From: Streptomyces sp. WM6386
GTDB taxonomy: Bacteria; Actinomycetota; Actinomycetes; Streptomycetales; Streptomycetaceae
Reading direction: 5' to 3'
DNA length: 30,655 bases
Assembly (NCBI RefSeq): GCF_000972385.1
Contig: NZ_JXTE01000085.1
Span: 1 to 30,655 of the forward strand
Of the stretch, positions 9,078 to 18,286 are shown one piece after another. The notes beneath the pieces are model-generated. The model was given only the letters and a program-made list of their open reading frames with translations, was not told where the DNA came from and ran no database searches. A program made the position numbers and the translations under genes. Each line of letters begins with the position of its first letter. Position 1 is the first letter of the stretch.

Positions 9078-10804
9078 TTGGTCGCCACCGTCCGGGTGTC
9101 CCGCCCCGACCGCAGCACCTTGCCCGGCACGGCCCCGCTCACCACGTCGTCCCGGATCGCCTCGACCCCGTTGACCCACACAGCCCGTATCCCGAGGGCC
9201 TTGGAGTCCAGCCGTGGGCTGTCACCCGGCAGGTCGTGCACCAGGGTGGCCGTGCCCGCGGCGATCCGCTCCGGGTCGAAGAGCACGAGGTCCGCATGGA
9301 AGCCCTCCCGGATCCGGCCGCGCTCCCTGAGCCCGAAGAGCCGGGCCGGATCGTCGGTCAGCATCTTCACCGCCTGCTCCAGCGTGGCGAGCTTCCGCCC
9401 GCGCAGACAGTCCCCGATGAACCGGGTCGTGTACGGCGCCCCGCACATCCGGTCCAGATGCGCCCCGGCGTCGGACCCGCCGAGCATGACGTCCTCGTGC
9501 TGCCAGGTCTCGGCGCGCAGCGCCCAGGAGGCGGGGTCGTTGTCGGTGGGCATGGGCCACAGGACCGTACGCAGATCGTCGGCGGCGCAGATCTCGACGA
9601 GACAGTGGAAGGCGTCCTGCCCGCGCTCCTCGGCGATGTCCCGCACGACCCGCCCACTGAGCCCACGGTTCGCCTCGCTGTACGTGTCGCCGATGACGTA
9701 CCGCCCGAAATTCGCGAGCCGCCGGAAGACGCCCGCCTCCTTGGAGTCGGCTCGCCGGAGCATCTCGGCGCGTACGTCCGGGTCCCGAAGCCTGATGATC
9801 CGCTCGGGCACGGGCAGCCCGAGGACCGGTCCCCACCCGGGGATGAGGTTGAGCGCGCAGAAGGTGCCCAGCGACATGTTCATCGGCGTGAGGATCGGCA
9901 TGGTCAGCGCGACGATCCGCCCGCCGGCCTTCCGCGCCTGCTCACTGGCGAACAGCTGCCGGGGCACGCGTTCGGGTACGGAGGCGTCGACGGTGAGGAC
10001 GTTCCAGTTGAGGGGCCGTCCCGCCGCCGCGCTCATCTCCACGAACAGATCGATCTCGGCGTCACTGAACTGGTCGAGACACCCGGCGACGATCGCCTCG
10101 ATCTGCGTCCCCTCGTGCTCGCCGACCGCCTTGGCCAGAGCGACGAGTTCGGCGGGTTCGGCATGCCGGGAGGCGACGGGCTGTCCGTCACCGTCGGAGT
10201 GCGTGGACGACTGGGTGGTGGACAACCCCCAGGCACCGGCGTCCATGGCCGCATTCAACAGCCGTAGCATCTGAGCGAGTTGCTCCTCACTGGGCCGCCC
10301 CCCGACGGCATCCGCCCCCATCACATACCGCCGCAGCGCACAATGCCCCACCATGAACCCGGCGTTGACCGCGATCCGCCCTTCGAGAGCGTCCAGATAC
10401 TCCCCGAACGAACTCCAGGTCCAGGGCGCCCCCTCCTCCAGCGCGACCAGGGACATCCCCTCCACCCTGGACATCATCCGACGGGTGTAGTCGGCGTCCT
10501 CGGGACGGTCGGGGTGCAGAGGCGCGAGCGTGAACCCACAGTTCCCGGCGGCGACGGTCGTGACACCGTGATTGAGGGAGGGGGTCGCGTAGGGGTCCCA
10601 GAACAGCTGGGCGTCGTAGTGCGTGTGGGGGTCCACGAAGCCGGGGGCGAGGATCAGGCCGGTGGCGTCCTCGGTGGAGCGGGATGCCTCCGTGATCTGG
10701 CCGATCGCAGCGATACGACCGTCGCGAATGCCGACGTCGGCGATGTAGCCGGGCGCCCCGGTGCCGTCCACGACGGTCGCGCCCTTGATGACGTGATCGA
10801 ACAT
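9074..10804 (-). CDS. N-acyl-D-amino-acid deacylase-like amidohydrolase
   Basis: A 576-residue member of the D-aminoacylase/dihydroorotase branch of the amidohydrolase superfamily, hydrolysing amide or ring C-N bonds in the cytoplasm. The N-terminal beta-sandwich strand (FDHVIKGATVVDGTG) is followed by the metal motif FVDPHTHYD (H60, H62), then AAGNCGFTLAP with C90, which matches the metal-bridging Cys region of D-aminoacylases. GSDAGAHLD near residue 450 supplies the catalytic Asp, and the C-terminal sandwich strand (DLVLFDPERI) closes the fold. Its stop overlaps the aldehyde dehydrogenase start by GTGA. In actinobacterial catabolic clusters such proteins are often over-annotated as D-aminoacylases; the real substrate may be a cyclic amide or a lactone. 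Confidence 0.9.
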   Translation of the reverse strand: MFDHVIKGATVVDGTGAPGYIADVGIRDGRIAAIGQITEASRSTEDATGLILAPGFVDPHTHYDAQLFWDPYATPSLNHGVTTVAAGNCGFTLAPLHPDRPEDADYTRRMMSRVEGMSLVALEEGAPWTWSSFGEYLDALEGRIAVNAGFMVGHCALRRYVMGADAVGGRPSEEQLAQMLRLLNAAMDAGAWGLSTTQSSTHSDGDGQPVASRHAEPAELVALAKAVGEHEGTQIEAIVAGCLDQFSDAEIDLFVEMSAAAGRPLNWNVLTVDASVPERVPRQLFASEQARKAGGRIVALTMPILTPMNMSLGTFCALNLIPGWGPVLGLPVPERIIRLRDPDVRAEMLRRADSKEAGVFRRLANFGRYVIGDTYSEANRGLSGRVVRDIAEERGQDAFHCLVEICAADDLRTVLWPMPTDNDPASWALRAETWQHEDVMLGGSDAGAHLDRMCGAPYTTRFIGDCLRGRKLATLEQAVKMLTDDPARLFGLRERGRIREGFHADLVLFDPERIAAGTATLVHDLPGDSPRLDSKALGIRAVWVNGVEAIRDDVVSGAVPGKVLRSGRDTRTVATK

Positions 10805-10842
10805 GCCGGTTGCCTCCTTGGCGTGCGGTCCGGTGATCTGCC

Positions 10843-10910
10843 TCAGGGGCGCGGGGCTGTGTCAATTTGCGGCTACCGCCGCGTGAGCGCGACAGGCCAC
10901 AACGCACCCG
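10843..10910 (-). repeat. Dispersed intergenic repeat, copy 3
   Basis: On the minus strand this reads like copy 1 almost throughout: TTGTGGCCTGTCGCGCTCA, CGCGGCGGTAGCCGCA and ACAGCCCCGCGCCCCTG. The GCGGC-ggta-GCCGC hairpin is preserved. It fills most of the gap between the amidohydrolase start and the 3' end of the next luciferase-like gene, and is inverted relative to copies 1 and 2. Confidence 0.7.
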
Positions 10911-10926
10911 CACCCCGCAACGGCGC

Positions 10927-12045
10927 TTACGAGGCAGCCCGGAACCGGGAAGTCCGATGCACAGGATCCGTATCGATCTTCGGAATCACATGCTCACCGA
11001 TGAGCCGAATCGTCTGAAGGGTCTCCTCCTTCGGCACCCCCACCGGCAACCCGAAGCTCAACTGATCCGCCCCCGCCTGCTCCCACCGCTTGCACTGCGT
11101 GAGCACCTCGTCCGGATCCCCACAGATCAGCAGCTCCTCCTCGATGAGCAGCTCCACGAACTCCGCGGTGTACTCCGGCAACGTCTCCGGCCACACCGGG
11201 AACCCCTCGGGACGAGGAAACGTGTCGTGGTACCGGAACACCAGCGAGGGCAGATAGTGCAGCCCCCCGTTGACCGCGACCTCGATCGCCTCCGCGTGCG
11301 TGGGCGCGCAGATCGCGGTCGTCGTCACCATCACGTTGTCGTTGACGAAGTCCCCGATCGGCTCGGCGTTCACGATCGCCGTCTTGTACTTCTCCAGCAC
11401 CCACTCCATGTCGGACACCTTCTGGATGCTGAAACCGAGCACCCCGAGCCCCTTGCGCGCCGCCATCCCGTACGACGGCGGCGATCCGGCGGCATACCAC
11501 ATCGCGGGGTGGGACTTCCCGTACGGCTTCGGCAGCACCTTGCGCGGCGGCAGCTGCCAGTGCTTGCCCTGGAAGCCGACGTACTCGTCCTGGAGCCACA
11601 TCTTGGGGAACTCGGCGATGGTCTCTTCCCAGATCTCCTTGGTGTAGTTCATGTCGGTGATGCCGGGAAGGAAGCCGAGGATCTCGTGCGACCCGGCGCC
11701 GCGTCCGCTCCCGAACTCGAAGCGGTTGCCGGTGAGATGGTCGAGCATGGCGACCTTCTCGGCGACCTTCACCGGGTGGTTGACCTGGGCGAGGGGGTTG
11801 AAGATCCCCGATCCGAGATGGATCCGTTCCGTCGCGTGCGCCAGGTATCCCAGGAAGACGTCGTTGGCGGAGAGGTGCGAGTACTCCTCCAGGAAGTGGT
11901 GTTCGGAGGCCCAGGCGTACTTGAACCCGGACTTGTCCGCCTGGATGACGTACTCGGTCTCCTCCATCAGCGCCTTGTGCTCGGCCAGCGGGTCGGTCTC
12001 GGCGCGTTTGCCCACGTATCCCTGTACAAAGAGCCCGAATTCCAA
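10927..12045 (-). CDS. LLM-class flavin-dependent oxidoreductase (long subfamily)
   Basis: A 372-residue bacterial-luciferase-like oxidoreductase, clearly longer than the F420-type LLM genes at 2796 and 12927. It starts with EFGLFVQGYVG and has the SEHHFLEEYSHLS segment (about 47-59), AMLDHLTGNRFEFGSGRG (about 99-116) and a C-terminal CGDPDEVLTQCKRWEQAGAD motif. This subfamily includes FMN-dependent monooxygenases; FMN versus F420 cannot be settled. The start codon is TTG at 12045, forced by the conserved N-terminus; the ribosome-binding site is weak. Two CTGAC-N5-GTCAG-type palindromes lie in the 100 bases upstream, so it probably has its own regulated promoter. Confidence 0.9.
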   Translation of the reverse strand: MEFGLFVQGYVGKRAETDPLAEHKALMEETEYVIQADKSGFKYAWASEHHFLEEYSHLSANDVFLGYLAHATERIHLGSGIFNPLAQVNHPVKVAEKVAMLDHLTGNRFEFGSGRGAGSHEILGFLPGITDMNYTKEIWEETIAEFPKMWLQDEYVGFQGKHWQLPPRKVLPKPYGKSHPAMWYAAGSPPSYGMAARKGLGVLGFSIQKVSDMEWVLEKYKTAIVNAEPIGDFVNDNVMVTTTAICAPTHAEAIEVAVNGGLHYLPSLVFRYHDTFPRPEGFPVWPETLPEYTAEFVELLIEEELLICGDPDEVLTQCKRWEQAGADQLSFGLPVGVPKEETLQTIRLIGEHVIPKIDTDPVHRTSRFRAAS

Positions 12046-12074
12046 GGAGGTTCACCGTCCCCACGAGTCGTTAC

Positions 12075-12089
12075 CTGACGCATCGTCAG
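12075..12089. promoter_or_regulatory. Operator-like palindrome, site 1 (CTGACGCATCGTCAG)
   Basis: Perfect 6-3-6 palindrome, CTGACG-CAT-CGTCAG, 29 bases upstream of the TTG start of the long LLM gene. It is the best match to a motif seen five times in the window. The size and symmetry suit a TetR-family dimer. Confidence 0.65.
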
Positions 12090-12134
12090 ATTCACTGCCC
12101 AGACTGTTCCACCGGCCGCATGGAGCGTCAATAG

Positions 12135-12149
12135 CTGATGGACCGTCAG
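12135..12149. promoter_or_regulatory. Operator-like palindrome, site 2 (CTGATGGACCGTCAG)
   Basis: Same motif with one mismatch between the arms. It overlaps the stop codon of the SDR gene and lies 60 bases from site 1, upstream of the long LLM gene. Paired sites suggest cooperative binding. Confidence 0.55.
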
Positions 12150-12916
12150 CTGAGACTGACTCCCGCCAGCCACCCGCCGTCGATCACAAAGGGCTGCCCG
12201 GTGATGTACGAGGAGTCGTCCGAGGTCAGGAAGAGCGCGAGCCGCGCCACCTCCTCCGGCTTCCCGATCCGCCCCAGCGGCACGAGCTTGCGGTAGAGCT
12301 TCCCGATCGCCCGTGAGGTCTCCTCGGCATCGCCGCCGGGGTCGAGGAAGGCGGGGTTGGACATGGCGGTGTCGATGGCCCCGGGGCAGACCGCGTTCAC
12401 GCGGATCCTCCGCCGCGCCAGCTCCAGCGCGGCGACCCGCGTGAGGCCGAGGACGGCGTGCTTGGTGGCGGCGTACGACCCGACGGCCGCCATCCCCGTG
12501 ACCGCCGTGTAGGAGGCGGTGTTGACGATGGTCCCCCCGTCGGCCATCTCGGGTGCGACGGCCTTGATACCGAGGAAGCAGCCGACCTGGTTCACCTGGA
12601 CGACCTGCATGAACTCGTCGAGAGGGGTGTCGAGGAGGGAGTTGAAGCGCAGGATGCCGGCGTTGTTGACGAGCCCGTCGATGTGGCCGTACGCGTCCTT
12701 CGCGGCCGTGACGGCCGATCGCCACTGCTCCTCCTCGCCCACGTCGAGATGGACGTACGACGCCCCGATCTCCTTCGCGAGCGCCTCCCCCTGGTCGTCG
12801 AGCACGTCGGCGACCACGACATCGGCCCCCTCCGCTCTGAAGAGCCGCGCCTCCTGCTCCCCTTGTCCGCGTGCCGCGCCGGTGACGATGACGACGCGTC
12901 CGTCCAGCTTGCCCAT
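12146..12916 (-). CDS. SDR-family NAD(P)-dependent oxidoreductase (hydroxysteroid-dehydrogenase-like)
   Basis: A 256-residue classical short-chain dehydrogenase. Visible motifs are the dinucleotide-binding TGAARGQG (12-19), acidic D38 after the second strand (favours NAD), NNAG (84-87), S135, the catalytic Y148-x3-K152 (YAATK) and the PG motif after NAVCPGAIDTAM. The overall pattern resembles 3-alpha/20-beta-hydroxysteroid dehydrogenases, but this alone does not fix the substrate. GAGGAG lies six bases before the ATG. The gene starts 10 bases after the stop of the LLM gene upstream, so SDR, LLM (12927) and amidohydrolase (13850) form one operon reading leftwards. Confidence 0.93.
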   Translation of the reverse strand: MGKLDGRVVIVTGAARGQGEQEARLFRAEGADVVVADVLDDQGEALAKEIGASYVHLDVGEEEQWRSAVTAAKDAYGHIDGLVNNAGILRFNSLLDTPLDEFMQVVQVNQVGCFLGIKAVAPEMADGGTIVNTASYTAVTGMAAVGSYAATKHAVLGLTRVAALELARRRIRVNAVCPGAIDTAMSNPAFLDPGGDAEETSRAIGKLYRKLVPLGRIGKPEEVARLALFLTSDDSSYITGQPFVIDGGWLAGVSLS

Positions 12917-12926
12917 GCGTGACTCC

Positions 12927-13853
12927 TCAGAGGTGGGGTGCTACGTCGGTGCCGAACGCGGCGATCTGGTCGGTGAGTTCGCCGCTGTCGCGGCTGCGGA
13001 AGCGGACCTGGATCTGGTCGACGCCCATCTCGCCGTACGCCCGCAGGGATTCGGCGAGCTGCTCGGGGCCGCCGGTGAGCGTGCGGCGCCCGACCTCCCA
13101 CGCGGGCCGGCCGACGTAGAGGGGCTCGACGATGGCGCCGATGGTGAAGGGGCCTTGTTCCTCCTGGCGCAGCTCCCGGATACGGGCGATCTGTGCGGGC
13201 AGCCGGTCCCGCGGGTCGCCCTGCGGCAGCCAGCCGTCACCTTTGAGCGCCGCGCGCCGGACGGCCGCGGGCGAGGAGCCGCCGACCCAGAGGGGGACGT
13301 GGCGTTGGGCGGGCCGGGGGCGTTGGCCCAGGCCCTCGAAGTCGTAGAGCTTGCCGTGGTGTTCGGGGAACTCCTCGGGCCCGAGGGATGCGCGCAGGGC
13401 GTCGAGGCACTCGTCGAGCACCGCACCCCGCTGCTGGAAGTCGCACCCGAGCGCCTCGAACTCCTCCTGCACATGCCCGGCCCCGACCCCGAGGATCAGC
13501 CGCCCGCCGCTGAGATGGTCGAGGGTGGCGTACTGCTTGGCGGTCAGGAGCGGGTGGCGCAGCCCGACCACGGCGACATGGCTGAGCAGTCGTACGCGCT
13601 CGGTCGCGGCGGCGAGGTGGGCGAGGGTGGCGACGGGGTCGTACCAGACCGTGCTCATCGCGGGGGCGAGCCGGCGGGGGATGGCGACGTGGTCGCAGGC
13701 GGCGATGTAGGCGAAGCCGGCGCGGTCGGCGGCCCGGGCGATACCGAGGAGGTCGGCGGGGGTGGCGGCTGCTTCCCAGGGTTCGGTGTAGAGGGTGCTC
13801 TGGGACTGGATGGGGAGCTGGATGCCGTACTCCATGCGCTTCGTGTGCTTCAT
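12927..13853 (-). CDS. LLM-class F420-dependent oxidoreductase
   Basis: A 308-residue luciferase-like protein of the F420-dependent type. Family landmarks are MEYGIQLPIQSQ, the AACDHVAIPRR segment (about 52-62), the ATLDHLSGGRLILGVGAGH block (about 109-127), VPLWVGGSSPAAVRR and a C-terminal EMGVDQIQVRF strand. The ATG at 13853 overlaps the TGA of the upstream amidohydrolase by ATGA, which decides the start and indicates translational coupling. A second ATG at 13835 is possible. It probably reduces or oxidises an intermediate of the same pathway as the SDR and amidohydrolase. The substrate is unknown. Confidence 0.9.
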   Translation of the reverse strand: MKHTKRMEYGIQLPIQSQSTLYTEPWEAAATPADLLGIARAADRAGFAYIAACDHVAIPRRLAPAMSTVWYDPVATLAHLAAATERVRLLSHVAVVGLRHPLLTAKQYATLDHLSGGRLILGVGAGHVQEEFEALGCDFQQRGAVLDECLDALRASLGPEEFPEHHGKLYDFEGLGQRPRPAQRHVPLWVGGSSPAAVRRAALKGDGWLPQGDPRDRLPAQIARIRELRQEEQGPFTIGAIVEPLYVGRPAWEVGRRTLTGGPEQLAESLRAYGEMGVDQIQVRFRSRDSGELTDQIAAFGTDVAPHL

Positions 13854-15100
13854 GTGCGGCTCCACAGGCCTTCGGGGGTGAGCCCGAGGAGTTCGATGGC
13901 GTTGCCTCGTACGATCCGCTCGACCAGGTCGGGGGCCAGGTGTCCCATCTGGGCCTCGCCGACCTCGCGGGACTTGGGCCAGGTGGAGTCGGAGTGCGGG
14001 TAGTCCGTCTCGTAGAGGACGTTGCCGACCCCGATGGCGTCGAGGTTCTTCAGCCCGAAGGCGTCGTCGAAGAAGCAGCCGTAGACATGCTCGGTGAACA
14101 GCTCGGACGGCGGCCGGTGGACCTTGTCGGCCACTCCGCCCCAGCCGCGGTTCTCCTCCCACACCACGTCGGCGCGTTCGAGGATGTAGGGGATCCAGCC
14201 GATCTGCCCTTCGGCGTACATGACCTTGAGCCGCGGGAAGCGCTCGAACTTGCCGCTCATCAGCCAGTCCACCATCGAGAAGCAGCAGTTGGCGAAGGTG
14301 ATGGTGGAGCCGACGGCGGGCGGGGCGTCGGCGGAGGTGGACGGCATACGGCTGGACGAGCCGATGTGCATGGCGATGACGGTTCCGGTCTCGTCGCAGG
14401 CGGCGAGGAAGGGGTCCCAGTCGTCGGTGTGGACGGAGGGCAGGCCGAGGTGCGGGGGTATCTCGGAGAAGGCGACGGCCCGGACGCCACGGGCGGCGTT
14501 TCGCCGTACCTCCGCGGCGGCCGACTCCGGGTCCCACAACGGGATGAGGGTGAGCGGTATGAGCCGTCCCCGGGCCTCTGGCCCGCACCACTCCTCCACC
14601 ATCCAGTCGTTGTAGGCCTGGACGCACAGCAGGCCCAGCTCACGGTCGGCGGCCTCGGTGAAGGTCTGGCCGCAGAAGCGGGGGAAGGTCGGGAAGCAGA
14701 GGGCGGACTGGACGTGGTTGACGTCCATGTCGGCGAGGCGGGAAGGGACGTCGTAGGACCCCTGCCGCATCTGCTCGTAAGTGATGACTTCGAGCTTGAT
14801 CTCGTCCCTGCTGTAACCGACGGCGGTGTCGAGGCGGGTGAGGGGGCGGTGCAGGTCCTCGTAGACCCACCAGTCGCCGAGGGGGCCGTCGGCGCCGGGA
14901 GCGCCCATCACGGGCTTGAAGCGGCCGCCGAGGAAGGTCATCTCCTTCAGTGGGGCCCGGACTATGCGGGGCCCGGTGTCCAGGTACTTCTTCGGGAGCC
15001 GGTTCTGCCAGACATCCGCCGGCTCCACGGTGTGGTCGTCGACGGAGATGATCAACGGAAAGGCCGGGGTGGTGTCCGTGGTCGCGGTCATGGGGGTCAC
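13850..15100 (-). CDS. Amidohydrolase family (ACMSD-like, amidohydrolase_2) protein
   Basis: A 416-residue TIM-barrel metal-dependent hydrolase/decarboxylase of the amidohydrolase_2 family, which includes ACMSD and hydroxybenzoate decarboxylases. Seen: the N-terminal SVDDHTVEPADVW, where many relatives have a D-x-H-x-H type motif, here with the second His replaced; a MHIGSSS motif (metal His) in the middle; and YETDYPHSDSTWP (catalytic Asp) near residue 373. This variant N-terminus recurs in an actinobacterial subfamily, from memory. The start is GTG at 15100 or ATG at 15091; neither has a ribosome-binding site, and a -10-like TTAGAT lies 10 bases upstream of the GTG, so a leaderless transcript is possible. 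It heads the SDR operon, with an operator palindrome 13 bases upstream. Confidence 0.87.
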   Translation of the reverse strand: MTPMTATTDTTPAFPLIISVDDHTVEPADVWQNRLPKKYLDTGPRIVRAPLKEMTFLGGRFKPVMGAPGADGPLGDWWVYEDLHRPLTRLDTAVGYSRDEIKLEVITYEQMRQGSYDVPSRLADMDVNHVQSALCFPTFPRFCGQTFTEAADRELGLLCVQAYNDWMVEEWCGPEARGRLIPLTLIPLWDPESAAAEVRRNAARGVRAVAFSEIPPHLGLPSVHTDDWDPFLAACDETGTVIAMHIGSSSRMPSTSADAPPAVGSTITFANCCFSMVDWLMSGKFERFPRLKVMYAEGQIGWIPYILERADVVWEENRGWGGVADKVHRPPSELFTEHVYGCFFDDAFGLKNLDAIGVGNVLYETDYPHSDSTWPKSREVGEAQMGHLAPDLVERIVRGNAIELLGLTPEGLWSRT

Positions 15101-15112
15101 GGTAGCGCTGAT

Positions 15113-15127
15113 CTAACGACCCGTCAG
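15113..15127. promoter_or_regulatory. Operator-like palindrome, site 3 (CTAACGACCCGTCAG)
   Basis: Matches the CTGACG-N3-CGTCAG motif with one arm mismatch. It overlaps the probable -10 region of the leftward amidohydrolase-LLM-SDR operon. It is also about 170 bases upstream of afsR on the other strand. Confidence 0.6.
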
Positions 15128-15299
15128 CTGCGGCGGCAGCGACGGACCGTGACGCTTTCTGTGCGGAAGTGTGCGAAGACCACGTGAGGGGCTTGTGATA
15201 TCCCGCGCGCCGACCTGTGATCGGAGTCTCCACAGCTGACGCATCTGCCATGAACAAGGCAAACTGGCGTGGTTGCTCACTGCGTCTAGGGGGACGGCG

Positions 15300-18257
15300 A
15301 TGGACGGAGTACCGCGGGTGCCTGAGCAGCGGCGTCCCGGCTCCTCGGCGGAGCCGGAGCTGCCGCTGCGCTTCAGCGTGCTCGGACCGGTCCGCGCCTG
15401 GCGCGGCGAGGAGTCGTTGCCCATGGGCTCCCCGCAGCAACGGGCCCTGCTGGCCGCGCTGCTGCTGCGGGAAGGCCGTACGGCCACCGCGGCCGAACTG
15501 ATCGACGCCCTGTGGGGCGAGGAGTCACCGTCCCAGGCGCTGGCGGCGCTGCGGACGTACGCCTCCCGGCTGCGCAAGGTCCTGGACCCCGGCGTCCTGG
15601 TGAGCGAGTCGGGCGGGTACGCGATCCGCTCGCTGGGCGAGGGCGTGCTGGATCTCGCGGTGGCCCAGGAGCTGGCCACGGGGGCGGAGAAGGCGCGGGG
15701 TGCCGGGGATCTGTGCCACGCACGGGAGGTGCTGGGCCGGGCGCTCGCCCTGTGGGACGGCGAGGTACTGGCGGGAGTGCCGGGCCCGTACGCGTCCTCG
15801 CAGCGGGTCAGGCTGGAGGAATGGCGGCTCCAACTCCTGGAGTCCCGCCTGGACATGGACCTGGAGCAGGGCTGCCACGCGGAGGCCGTCTCGGAACTGA
15901 CGGCCCTGACGGCGGCCCATCCGCTCCGGGAGCGGTTGCGGGAACTCCTCATGCTCGCCCTCTACCGCAGTGGGCGCCAGGCGGAAGCGCTGGCGGTCTA
16001 CGCCGACACCCGCCGTCTGCTGGCGGACGAACTGGGCGTGGACCCCCGCCCGGGCCTCCGGGACCTGCAACAGCGGATCCTCCGGGCGGACCCGGGGCTG
16101 GCGGAACCGCCGTCCCCGCAGCCGGAACCCTCGGCCGCGCCGGTCCGCCCGGCACAACTCCCGGCGACCGTCCCGGACTTCACGGGCCGCGCGTCCTTCG
16201 TGTCCGAACTGGGCGAGGTCCTGGCATCGGCGGAGGGCCGCGTGATGGCGGTGTCCGCGCTGGCGGGCATCGGCGGCGTGGGCAAGACGACACTGGCGGT
16301 GCACGTGGCACACCAGGCGCGCGGGGCCTTCCCCGACGGTCAGCTGTACGTCGATCTGCAGGGCGCGGGGTCCCGGGCGGCCGAGCCGGAGACCGTACTG
16401 GGCTCGTTCCTGCGGGCGTTGGGCACGGCGGACTCGGCGATCCCGGACTCCCTGGAGGAGCGGGCGGCGCTGTACCGCTCGGTCCTGGACGGGCGCCGGG
16501 TGCTGGTGCTGCTGGACAACGCGCGGGACGCGGCGCAGGTACGTCCGCTGCTCCCCGGCACGGAGGGCTGCGCGGCTCTGGTGACCTCCCGGGTACGGAT
16601 GGTGGACCTCGCCGGGGCGCACCTGATCGACCTGGACGTGATGTCGCCGGACGAGGCGCTGGCGCTCTTCACGAGGATCGTGGGCGAGGAGCGGGTGGGC
16701 AGCGAGCGGGACGCCGCCCTGGACGTGGTGGCCGCGTGCGGCTTCCTGCCGTTGGCGATCCGTATCGCCGCGTCGCGCCTCGCGGCCCGCCGCACGTGGA
16801 CGGTGTCCGTCCTGGCGGCGAAGCTGGCGGACGAGCGCCGGCGCCTGGACGAACTCCAGGCCGGGGACCTCGCGGTGAAGGCGACGTTCGAGCTGGGATA
16901 CGGCCAGCTGGAGCCGGCCCAGGCCCGCGCCTTCCGGCTGCTCGGCCTGGCCGACGGCCCGGACATCTCGCTCGCCGCGGCGGCCGCGGTACTGGACCTG
17001 GAGGTGGAGGAGACCGAGGACCTCCTGGAGTCCCTGGTCGACACGTCACTGCTGGAATCGGCGGCGCCCGGCCGGTACCGGTTCCATGATCTGGTGCGAC
17101 TCTACGCGCGTGCCTGTGCGGAGCGGGACGAGTGGCCGCCGAGTGAGAGGGGGGCGGCGCTGTCCAGGCTGCTCGACTTCTACCTGTCCACCGTCGGCGG
17201 GGTCTACCTGATCGAACGGCCGGGAGACCGGCTGGTGGACCATCTGGAGCGCGCCGAGTACCCGGGGCTGGCCTTCTCGGACCGGCATGCGGCGCAGGAC
17301 TGGCTCTACTCCGAGGCGATCTGCCTGCTGGCCTGCGTGCGGCAGTCCGCGCAGCCCAGCTCCCTGCGGCGCGCCGTCGATGTCCTGTGGGCCGCCGTCG
17401 ACCTGGCGGAGTCGGGAGCCAACTCCAAGGAGTACGAGACGGTCGCGGCGCTGCTGCGGGACGTGGCACGAGAGGCCGGGGACACCCGCACGGAGGCACG
17501 GGCGTCGACGGCACTCGCCTTTGTGCACCAGCACTCCGGCAGCCGGTTCGACGTGGCCTCCCAGGAGGCGGAACGTGCCGCCGAGTTGGCGCGCGAGGCC
17601 GAGGACCCGCTCACCGGATGCTGGGCCTCCAACATCGGCGGCGTGATCGCGCTGTACCAGAACCGGCACGACGAGGGCATGGCGTACTTCACCCATGCCA
17701 TCGAGAGCTTCCGGGCCCTGGGCGACCGTCCCGGTGAGGCCAGCGCCCTGTGCAACCTGTCGCGCATCCATCTGGCCACCGGGCGGACGGACAGCGCGGT
17801 CGAACTGGCCCAGCAGGGCACGGCCATGTACGACGACATGGACCACGCCTTCAAGGGCGCCAACGGCCGGTACGCACTGGGCCTCGCCCTCACCCAGAGC
17901 GGCAGGTACTCCGAGGCGACCGAGCACCTCCAGCAGGCACTGCGGGTGTTCCAGGACAGCCGCCAGCGCCTCTGGGAGGGCATGACCCTGTTCCGGCTCG
18001 CCGAACTCGACCTCGCGGCCCGGCGCCCCGCCCAGGCCGCGCCGAACGCCGAGACCGCGCTGTCCCTGCTGCGCGGCATCGGCGGCGAATGGCGGCACGC
18101 CAACGTCCTCACGGTGCTCGGGCGCGCTCTCAACGGCATCGGTCAGCTCGGCCGTGCGCAGGTGTGCTGGCGTGAAGCCCTGGAGATCTTCGTGGCGTTG
18201 GGCTCGACGGAGGCGGACGAGGTCAGGAACCTGCTGAACCCGACGGCGATCGCCTGA
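15300..18257 (+). CDS. afsR: AfsR, SARP-type global regulator with NB-ARC and TPR domains
   Basis: AfsR is the pleiotropic activator of secondary metabolism, phosphorylated by AfsK and other kinases. It activates afsS by binding the afsS promoter. This 985-residue protein has an OmpR-like DNA-binding domain (about 22-115, GSPQQRALLAALLLREGR), a bacterial transcriptional activation domain (about 118-265), an NB-ARC ATPase with P-loop GIGGVGKTT (323-331) and Walker B LVLLDNA (402-408), and C-terminal TPR repeats (about 700-980). Length and order match S. coelicolor AfsR (993 residues, from memory). The ATG at 15300 has AGGGGGA upstream; the TTG at 15273 is less likely. Identity is further supported by afsS immediately downstream and afsK nearby. 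Confidence 0.95.
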   Translation: MDGVPRVPEQRRPGSSAEPELPLRFSVLGPVRAWRGEESLPMGSPQQRALLAALLLREGRTATAAELIDALWGEESPSQALAALRTYASRLRKVLDPGVLVSESGGYAIRSLGEGVLDLAVAQELATGAEKARGAGDLCHAREVLGRALALWDGEVLAGVPGPYASSQRVRLEEWRLQLLESRLDMDLEQGCHAEAVSELTALTAAHPLRERLRELLMLALYRSGRQAEALAVYADTRRLLADELGVDPRPGLRDLQQRILRADPGLAEPPSPQPEPSAAPVRPAQLPATVPDFTGRASFVSELGEVLASAEGRVMAVSALAGIGGVGKTTLAVHVAHQARGAFPDGQLYVDLQGAGSRAAEPETVLGSFLRALGTADSAIPDSLEERAALYRSVLDGRRVLVLLDNARDAAQVRPLLPGTEGCAALVTSRVRMVDLAGAHLIDLDVMSPDEALALFTRIVGEERVGSERDAALDVVAACGFLPLAIRIAASRLAARRTWTVSVLAAKLADERRRLDELQAGDLAVKATFELGYGQLEPAQARAFRLLGLADGPDISLAAAAAVLDLEVEETEDLLESLVDTSLLESAAPGRYRFHDLVRLYARACAERDEWPPSERGAALSRLLDFYLSTVGGVYLIERPGDRLVDHLERAEYPGLAFSDRHAAQDWLYSEAICLLACVRQSAQPSSLRRAVDVLWAAVDLAESGANSKEYETVAALLRDVAREAGDTRTEARASTALAFVHQHSGSRFDVASQEAERAAELAREAEDPLTGCWASNIGGVIALYQNRHDEGMAYFTHAIESFRALGDRPGEASALCNLSRIHLATGRTDSAVELAQQGTAMYDDMDHAFKGANGRYALGLALTQSGRYSEATEHLQQALRVFQDSRQRLWEGMTLFRLAELDLAARRPAQAAPNAETALSLLRGIGGEWRHANVLTVLGRALNGIGQLGRAQVCWREALEIFVALGSTEADEVRNLLNPTAIA

Positions 18258-18286
18258 GCCGGACGGCCTGACCGGCGAGAACGCGC

